From a virus: a stretch of 37,131 nucleotides of DNA. Location: positions 1 through 37,131 of IMG/VR virus record IMGVR_UViG_3300027506_000008. One strand, given 5' to 3'. The notes beneath the pieces are model-generated. The model did no database searches. It saw nothing but the letters and a program-made list of their open reading frames with translations, and was not told the DNA's origin. A program made the translations under genes and the position numbers. Shown piece after piece: positions 32,533 through 37,131 of this stretch (the first letter of the stretch is position 1; every line of letters starts with the position of its first letter).

Positions 32533-33198
32533 TTACTTACCACAATGCTCACACAAGGACTGGCCCACAGGGCACCAATTTTTGCATAAACCCGAAGGTT
32601 TCGGTAGCCATTTATCTTCTTGGTACGCGTATGCTACCCGCGATAGTCGCGGAAGAAACTCATTCCAGATTTCTGGTAGCTGCTCACGCGTGAACATCTC
32701 TTTGTCAAACTTTGAGACTTTTAACCAGATAAACCCAGTCACCACTTTGTTAACCCAAGGATACATTGCAAAGGCCAACGCTGCAAATAATTTTAATTGG
32801 TCGTTATCAGGACGATGTTTTCCCGTCTTCCAATCGAGCAAGTACGCGGTATCGGAGCCGACAACTCCGATGTCTATAATCCCACGCACCCACACATCCT
32901 TCGCCATCCATTTGGTCTGGCGAAAGTCTTTAGTAAGCGCGACACGTTCTTCGACAACGCGCTTACCTTCATACGACAGTATCTTTTTAACGTACCGTCC
33001 GTACTGCTCCATTTCGGGGGGCAATGGCTTCTTACCATTGGCGAAGTCTTCAAGTGCTTTATGCACTTTATTGCCCCAAATTGTAGCCTCGGTCTGTTTC
33101 TCAACAACTTGTTTTGTCACACGCGTCAGCTGAAAGCGCTTCGGGCATGTTTCAAACGCAGTAAGCGCTGAGTAAGACCAAGGTTTGGTTAGTTCCAC
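32533..33198 (-). CDS. Cas4/RecB-like PD-(D/E)XK exonuclease with Fe-S cluster cysteines
   Basis: 221 residues. Motifs: 'YSALTAFETCPKRFQL' (Cys18), 'WGNKVHKALE' (His46, Glu50), 'VRGIIDIGVV' (Asp109), 'LLDWKTGKH' (Asp122, Lys124), 'DQLKLFAA' (Gln134), and 'CKNWCPVGQSLCEHC' with Cys205, 209, 216 and 219. The one-plus-three(four) cysteine layout is the 4Fe-4S pattern of Cas4 and AddB/RecB-type nucleases. There are no Cas1/Cas2 genes or arrays near, so it is best read as the phage recombination exonuclease (T7 gp6 or lambda exo role). Overlaps the upstream gene by 10 nt. Confidence 0.92.
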   Translation of the reverse strand: MELTKPWSYSALTAFETCPKRFQLTRVTKQVVEKQTEATIWGNKVHKALEDFANGKKPLPPEMEQYGRYVKKILSYEGKRVVEERVALTKDFRQTKWMAKDVWVRGIIDIGVVGSDTAYLLDWKTGKHRPDNDQLKLFAALAFAMYPWVNKVVTGFIWLKVSKFDKEMFTREQLPEIWNEFLPRLSRVAYAYQEDKWLPKPSGLCKNWCPVGQSLCEHCGK

Positions 33199-33740
33199 GG
33201 TGGTACACCTCCTTCAAATATTTCAGTGTCGATAATTTCCCAGAACTCTAACAACAGCTCCGCTCTAGTTTCTGTGTCGAGCCGTTCAGCCGTTCGGCTG
33301 TCGCGGTGCTTGTCCAAAAACAACAGGCGTCGCTTCGCCCACCCATGCTCTAGGTCAGAGACCCACTTTAGGCGCGAGTGGTAGTCCGTCTCGCCGTACA
33401 ACTCTTCTGCCTTAGTGATTGCACGTGCTGCTCGTTCGCGTCGTTGCTGCTGAACATATCGCCCGTTGACGCGACGTTGTATATTTTGCACCTGCTCCCA
33501 CGCCAAGTCTTCTTTGCTGAAGCTGTCGCGTAAACCAACAAGGTATTGCACAAATCCATCTATGTTAAACGCATAGGCTTCAATTAACGGCTTCAAGAAC
33601 TCGTGCGTCTTTGGCAAAAGAAATATGTTTGGGTCTTTAGCAAAGGTCTGCATGTACTTGTCCGTCAGTGTCAGCCATTTTTTGATATTGCTGGGATTTC
33701 GCAGCAAGTAATCAGTTGTTTCTCTTAAATCGGGTTCCAT
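33189..33740 (-). CDS. Hypothetical protein upstream of the Cas4-like nuclease
   Basis: The frame opens at 33824, but the ATG at 33740 has GGAG 7 nt upstream; 183 residues. Helical and charged with many aromatic residues ('LRNPSNIKKWLTLTDKYMQTFAKDPNIFLLPKTHEFLKPLIEAYAF', 'WVSDLEHGWAKRRLLFLDKHRDSR'). No motif recognised. It is co-translated with the nuclease and overlaps the gene before it by 16 nt, suggesting a recombination/replication partner role. No function is assigned. Confidence 0.65.
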   Translation of the reverse strand: MEPDLRETTDYLLRNPSNIKKWLTLTDKYMQTFAKDPNIFLLPKTHEFLKPLIEAYAFNIDGFVQYLVGLRDSFSKEDLAWEQVQNIQRRVNGRYVQQQRRERAARAITKAEELYGETDYHSRLKWVSDLEHGWAKRRLLFLDKHRDSRTAERLDTETRAELLLEFWEIIDTEIFEGGVPPWN

Positions 33741-33952
33741 CCCGCATCTCCCATAAAATTGTACCGTTGAGGTGTTCCATAGTTTAGAGAGTTTTTGGGT
33801 GGGCCGAGTGGTGGGTTCTGCCAATTGGACGCGGCGTTCAACGCATACGCCGCCAGTGCTGGCGTGTTGCAGACGTAAGTTCTAACAGGAGAATACATCG
33901 CAAAATATTTACTCTTGATGTGGCTCCATGTGTATACGCTTACAGGTTTCAT
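33725..33952 (-). CDS. Small hypothetical protein, first of its sub-operon
   Basis: 75 residues; GGAG 8 nt before the ATG. Sequence is Asn/Pro/Tyr/Ala-rich ('MYSPVRTYVCNTPALAAYALNAASNWQNPPLGPPKNSLNYGTPQRYNFMGDAG'), with little predicted structure. It follows the 81-nt gap downstream of the polymerase and overlaps the next gene by 16 nt. Function unknown. Confidence 0.6.
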   Translation of the reverse strand: MKPVSVYTWSHIKSKYFAMYSPVRTYVCNTPALAAYALNAASNWQNPPLGPPKNSLNYGTPQRYNFMGDAGWNPI

Positions 33953-34033
33953 TTTCTTTTCTCCAAGAACTTACTTACATGTATATAACATGAGCTGAAC
34001 ATAAGTGCACACATTTTAACACCTTTCAAGTAG
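33953..34033 (-). promoter_or_regulatory. Candidate promoter/operator gap after polymerase gene
   Basis: 81 nt without a gene, one of the few gaps in the leftward operon. On the minus strand it contains TTGAAA, a weak dyad (TGTTAAAATGTGTGCA at 34006-34021, 12 of 16) and TTATATACATGTAAG. A sigma70-like promoter could be built from these but the spacing is not ideal. Confidence 0.35.
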
Positions 34034-35953
34034 CTATTTTGCGTCGCCGTATGTATCGGCTATATCGCCTTCGCTCCATGTCACTAGCTCGGGCCACCAC
34101 TCAGGCGGTGTCCTCATTACTTGTTGTACCGTATCTAGCATTATCTCAGCTTGATCTTCTGGCACGATGTACACTAATTCGTCATGTACCATTAGCGCAG
34201 GGTTCATTTCCGTGAGCCTCTGAACTGTTAAGGCGTTGTCGGCGATTACGCACCGAGCCAAGTGCTGCACAATGTTCTCGTCTATTTTACCAGCGTATAT
34301 TCTGGCCTTGTTTCGGCCATGTCCGTAGACGAACTCTTTGCGGTTATCGTCTTCGTTTACCTCTGTCCGCAAGTCTGGGTACCGAATCAACCCCTTGGGA
34401 GTGCGTAATCCTTCAGCTACTGGCACCACCATACCCCACGGATCGACTGCGTTGCCCTCCGCACCTCGCATAATCGTAGGCAATGCGGCGTGGCATGTGC
34501 GCCAGCCTTTGGTAATTTCGTAGTATTCGTCACGCCATTTGTCGACGATGTCCCTGCTCTCGTCTTCAGTGATGTCGACGCCGCCCATCAGCTTAGCAAC
34601 CTTTTGAAACGTGATGTATCCAGCACCAAAGCCAAGCCCTAAGTGAGCCACTTTACCCACCTGACGTTGGACTTTCGTCACTTCGTCGTAGTCGATGTCG
34701 TAGAGGCGGCTGGCGAAGTCTTTGTATAAATCTGCCTTCTCAGGCTCCGCTTGGTACATCGCCACGCTTGATGGAACCTTCCACAAGAAATGGTTCACAC
34801 GTAACTCAATGCCTGACAAGTCGGCGACGACGACCTTGTGGCCTGGAGGGGCGATCAACGACCGACGTAGTGCGTCCGATGGACGGGGGTTGTACGGGTT
34901 CACGCGTGGTAAATTCTGTGGGTTATAGCCCCAACCAGACCACCGGCCTGTCGTGTCTGCGCCGTAATACTTTAGCGGGATCGGTACCTTCTTCGTCGGG
35001 TGCGAGTTGGATGCGTCCATGAACGCTTGAATGCGTGTTTGTAGAATTGTGGACTTCGCGTCGAGCCGTGCTGCGGCAGCTGTGGCGACGAGCGGGTCAT
35101 CGTGTTCCTGCAACTCAAGAAAGCCTTCATCTGTCTTAGCCAGCGCCGGTATCTCTTTGCCCGTATTAGGAGAAACTTTAGTTGGAACGTCGACCTTTAT
35201 GGTTCGCAGGAACGCTGCGAACTTAGCGGCGGACGACAACACCGTCAACGCTGCGGCGGCGGCTTCGTCATCGTCCATATCGAAGTCGTAGACATCCATT
35301 TTACGCGCAGCCTCAACGAGCATTGCCTTTTTGCGAATACCTTCTTCTGTTAACGTGTTAGCAAGTAACGTAGCGTCACTTTCGAACGTGGGTTCCACAA
35401 GCATACGGATGGTCATGTCTACGAGCTTGACCTCTTCCTTGCGTGTCTGCGGTATTAACTTGAGCAACAGCCCATAGCACTGATCGACGTCGGCGGCGTT
35501 GTATACCCGCATCTCATCTATCTCTTCATCTGAGAAGTCACACAGGTTCTTGCCCTTGGTGGCGATGAGTGCCGACTGATCTTTGTAGCCCAGCCCGTAG
35601 TGCGCGACGAGTTTGGCGAGGGACAACCCAACATCCTTCGCGTGGATAGGTCTCGCCATTGCAAGTGTACAACCCCAGAGCTTTGGCTTTACGCCAAGTC
35701 GCCACGATAAAATCATGCTATCGAAGCCTGAGAGGTTGTGTCCGACAACCCAGTATTGTGACCAGTCCACGTTATTGCAGTAGTCGATGACCGCCTGCTC
35801 GCCAAAGACGACGACGGTGGGATCGTTCCCGAACTTAAAGGCGCAGCTGATAATCTCTGTGTCTTCGTGCATACAGTACGCGATGGGTGACATCTTAGTC
35901 AGCGAGTGACCAACAGCCCAATATGTTTCTAGGTCAACGGTAGCTATTTTCAT
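34034..35953 (-). CDS. Family A DNA polymerase with 3'-5' exonuclease, Leu at the Phe762 position
   Basis: 639 residues; GGAGG before the ATG. Exonuclease: 'DLET' (Asp7, Glu9), 'GHNLSGFD' (Asn73, Asp78), 'YNAAD' (Tyr151, Asp155). Polymerase: motif A 'ADLSGIELR' (Asp378, Glu383, Arg385; canonical DYSxIELR with Tyr replaced by Leu), motif B 'RQVGKVAHLGLGFG' (Arg430, Lys434), motif C 'VHDEL' (His590, Asp591, Glu592). Aligned to E. coli Pol I motif B (RxxxKxxxFGxxYG), Leu438 occupies Phe762 and Phe442 occupies Tyr766. No 5' nuclease, and the 220-330 linker/thumb is short without zinc Cys. It should be the phage replicative polymerase working with the primase-helicase. Confidence 0.95.
   Translation of the reverse strand: MKIATVDLETYWAVGHSLTKMSPIAYCMHEDTEIISCAFKFGNDPTVVVFGEQAVIDYCNNVDWSQYWVVGHNLSGFDSMILSWRLGVKPKLWGCTLAMARPIHAKDVGLSLAKLVAHYGLGYKDQSALIATKGKNLCDFSDEEIDEMRVYNAADVDQCYGLLLKLIPQTRKEEVKLVDMTIRMLVEPTFESDATLLANTLTEEGIRKKAMLVEAARKMDVYDFDMDDDEAAAAALTVLSSAAKFAAFLRTIKVDVPTKVSPNTGKEIPALAKTDEGFLELQEHDDPLVATAAAARLDAKSTILQTRIQAFMDASNSHPTKKVPIPLKYYGADTTGRWSGWGYNPQNLPRVNPYNPRPSDALRRSLIAPPGHKVVVADLSGIELRVNHFLWKVPSSVAMYQAEPEKADLYKDFASRLYDIDYDEVTKVQRQVGKVAHLGLGFGAGYITFQKVAKLMGGVDITEDESRDIVDKWRDEYYEITKGWRTCHAALPTIMRGAEGNAVDPWGMVVPVAEGLRTPKGLIRYPDLRTEVNEDDNRKEFVYGHGRNKARIYAGKIDENIVQHLARCVIADNALTVQRLTEMNPALMVHDELVYIVPEDQAEIMLDTVQQVMRTPPEWWPELVTWSEGDIADTYGDAK
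35348..35363 (-). promoter_or_regulatory. 16-bp dyad, copy 8 (intragenic)
   Basis: On the minus strand TGCTAACACGTTAACA, 14 of 16 matches, followed by GAAGAAGG, inside the polymerase gene (codons 198-202). The flank looks like the start-proximal copies although no start follows. Confidence 0.4.
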
Positions 35954-36168
35954 TCAGTTTCCTCCACGTATTTCGGATCAATGAAATGGAACTCGCCTTT
36001 CTTCGTGGTGCGGTACAGCGTACCGAAACCCACCCAATCATTCTTCTCATCCAAAACGTCCATCAATTTGGCGTCATAAATCAGGCTTTGTATTTCCTCA
36101 TCCCCCAACGCTCTATCGCAAGTGATGGTTATGCCTTCATTCGTGAAGTGTTTAATGGTTGGTTTCAT
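35950..36168 (-). CDS. Small hypothetical protein upstream of the polymerase
   Basis: The frame opens at 36198, but the ATG at 36168 overlaps the previous stop (TGATG) with GGAGG 7 nt upstream; 72 residues: 'MKPTIKHFTNEGITITCDRALGDEEIQSLIYDAKLMDVLDEKNDWVGFGTLYRTTKKGEFHFIDPKYVEE'. Mixed alpha/beta with many acidic residues. No family recognised. ATGA overlap with the polymerase suggests co-translation. Confidence 0.7.
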   Translation of the reverse strand: MKPTIKHFTNEGITITCDRALGDEEIQSLIYDAKLMDVLDEKNDWVGFGTLYRTTKKGEFHFIDPKYVEETE

Positions 36169-36350
36169 CACGCTTCCTCCACCTGCCAAATTTTCCACGA
36201 GCTGTCCCCGTAAAATGTTTCTTTTTCACTAATCGCTTTTTCGAAAAGACTGCCGTTGTCGAGCAGCTTAAAAATCTCGTCTTCGCTTTCTGCCTCAACG
36301 ATAATTTCGCTCTCTTTTTCGGTTGAAAGATTAACCTTGTACTTTGTCAT
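36168..36350 (-). CDS. Small acidic hypothetical protein
   Basis: A GTG at 36353 is in frame, but the ATG at 36350 has GAGG 7 nt upstream; 60 residues: 'MTKYKVNLSTEKESEIIVEAESEDEIFKLLDNGSLFEKAISEKETFYGDSSWKIWQVEE'. Beta strand pair plus helix, acidic. Resembles small phage inhibitors or DNA-mimic-like proteins only in charge; no family. Overlapping stop/start on both sides. Confidence 0.65.
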   Translation of the reverse strand: MTKYKVNLSTEKESEIIVEAESEDEIFKLLDNGSLFEKAISEKETFYGDSSWKIWQVEEA

Positions 36351-36670
36351 CACAGTTCCTCCGATACATCTTCAAGGCGGGATATCAACGCAACAAGTGC
36401 TGTACCCAAATCTTCGCGGTCACAATTTAATACGGCATCACGTACGTCCCAAACATTAGGGTTAGCGCTGCACGATAGTGGGTGCGTCTTTTGTTTTACC
36501 GTTTCCGTTTGAGCGCTTACCACGTCAGCGGCACCCACTTGGTACTTATTCAAGAACTCCAACAAGGTTGGCTTGTCAGTTGGCACCTCGACTTGCTCAA
36601 AGGCATCGAACTGTTTGGCATCGGACTGTGTGCCAGCCCAAGCGCCTTTGCCATCTGTGTATAGTCTCAT
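36350..36670 (-). CDS. Hypothetical protein of the early operon
   Basis: 106 residues; GGAGG 5 nt before the ATG and ATGA-type overlaps with both neighbours. Sequence mixes a short beta start ('MRLYTDGKGAWAGTQ'), 'TDKPTLLEFLNKY' helix and an acidic C-terminal helix 'LGTALVALISRLEDVSEEL', with two Cys ('LSCSANP', 'LNCDRED'). No recognised family. Placed between a cell-wall hydrolase and small pre-polymerase genes. Confidence 0.65.
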   Translation of the reverse strand: MRLYTDGKGAWAGTQSDAKQFDAFEQVEVPTDKPTLLEFLNKYQVGAADVVSAQTETVKQKTHPLSCSANPNVWDVRDAVLNCDREDLGTALVALISRLEDVSEEL

Positions 36671-37050
36671 ATTTTCCTCCGATAAAAAATGTGCCGACCA
36701 ATCTTAGTGATCCTCACACAAGACGTTACCCAGTAGGGTTGGACGTAGTCTGCGTGGTAATGAACCGTGTCTGATGGCACGATGCTAAGGCTGTTGTCGT
36801 CGTCGTCGAGTACAGCAGAGGCTACCCACTGCGCACGCTCCCAAGCTTTTCTTTCTTTGGGCTTGTCGCTCTTGCCGTCGTGCGTCCACGAAAATTGCTT
36901 ACGCTGCCACACGACATCGCACACGGTGTCGGGGTACGTGTCAGACAACACACGGTTCATGGTGACTTGAGCCACGGCGAACTGCGCGACAACAGGCTCT
37001 GAACGAGCTTCAAAGTACACATTCAGAGCGAGACAGGTTACGGCAAGCAT
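36667..37050 (-). CDS. SleB-type cell wall hydrolase (Hydrolase_2 family)
   Basis: 127 residues, typical length. 'LALNVYFEARSEPVVAQFAVAQVTMNRVLSDTYPDTVCDVVWQRKQFSWTHDG' is the family hallmark (YxEARGE-like with catalytic Glu in 'FEAR', then AVAxVxxNR and QFSW). The C-terminal part 'DTVHYHADYVQPYWVTSCVRITKIGRHIFYR' also fits. The first helix may act as a signal or anchor ('MLAVTCLALNVYF'). Members cut peptidoglycan glycan strands. It is encoded in the replication module, far from the main lysis genes. Start overlaps the stop of an upstream membrane protein gene. Confidence 0.88.
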   Translation of the reverse strand: MLAVTCLALNVYFEARSEPVVAQFAVAQVTMNRVLSDTYPDTVCDVVWQRKQFSWTHDGKSDKPKERKAWERAQWVASAVLDDDDNSLSIVPSDTVHYHADYVQPYWVTSCVRITKIGRHIFYRRKI

Positions 37051-37131
37051 TAGAGTGCCGATACCAGCAAACCGACAACGATAACGATTGCTGCGCCGAT
37101 AAGTATGTTGCTCGTGGCGGACAGTGATGTG
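37050..37131 (-). CDS. Membrane protein, C-terminal part only (gene runs off the right edge)
   Basis: A frame open from the right edge ends at TAA 37050-37052, overlapping the SleB ATG (TAATG). The 26 visible residues end in 'ILIGAAIVIVVGLLVSAL', a clear membrane helix at the C-terminus. Probably a small membrane protein, possibly paired with the hydrolase as a holin-like or anchor protein. Its N-terminus is outside the window. Confidence 0.55.
   Translation of the reverse strand, partial: TSLSATSNILIGAAIVIVVGLLVSAL

Noticed and set aside
32533-33198. Reading the Cas4-like gene as part of a CRISPR adaptation system
   Set aside because: No Cas1, Cas2 or repeat array in the window, and its operon is a phage replication/recombination module.
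4122-35363. All five intragenic copies of the dyad are read in the same codon phase
   Set aside because: Most of them contain TAA in the other two phases, so only one phase is free of stops. The shared phase is forced for four of five and is not independent evidence.

Overview
The window is one continuous piece of a tailed-bacteriophage genome, or of an integrated copy of one. There are no rRNA or tRNA genes, almost no intergenic space, many start/stop overlaps (TAATG, ATGA), and a clean split into a rightward structural/lysis half (1-23296) and a leftward replication/integration half (23585-37131). The two halves converge on a strong rho-independent terminator at 23342-23391. Gene content suggests a temperate phage of a marine, probably alphaproteobacterial host: a polA with Leu at the Phe762 position, very small Lys-rich proteins, a giant PLxRFG polyvalent protein and an HMO-2011/Bcep22-like mix of modules. 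That placement is inference from remembered family patterns, not from a search. Both ends cut through genes, and head genes (terminase, portal, capsid) are not in the window.

Rightward half. 1-3714: two tail-fibre-type proteins, the second with about three dozen NTTG/NTAVG repeats and an S74 self-cleaving chaperone. 3719-6016: a run of tiny proteins, four of them very basic and encoded back to back. 6018-7463: lysis cassette (two candidate holins, a membrane-anchored coiled coil, an M15 peptidase endolysin). 7473-12380: a large structural protein, a lambda J-like DUF1983 protein with a ten-fold decapeptide repeat, and a tail assembly chaperone-like protein. 12434-16181: a GNAT-like protein, a second S74-ended protein and a helical putative ejection protein. 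16196-23296: a 2366-residue polyvalent protein with ADP-ribosyltransferase-like, metallopeptidase-like and PLxRFG signatures.

Leftward half, read from the right edge: the end of a membrane protein, a SleB-type hydrolase, three small proteins, a family A DNA polymerase with 3'-5' exonuclease, small unknowns, a Cas4/RecB-like nuclease, a VRR-NUC nuclease, an HNH protein, a DUF3310-like protein, an SNF2 helicase, an AlpA-like regulator, an SSB-like protein, an AEP primase-helicase fusion, small HTH/coiled-coil proteins and finally a tyrosine integrase. Beyond the integrase stop lies an array of GTGGGACAC repeats that looks like a phage attachment region.

The most unusual signal is a dispersed 16-bp dyad (TGTTAACATGTTAACA, usually followed by GA). 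It occurs eight times with three or fewer mismatches, on both arms. Four copies lie 9-17 nt before start codons, and the six with the GA flank are oriented with local transcription. A ninth, weaker copy precedes the AlpA-like regulator. The arrangement resembles the dispersed operator/stoperator systems of some temperate phages and may be an undescribed regulatory network.
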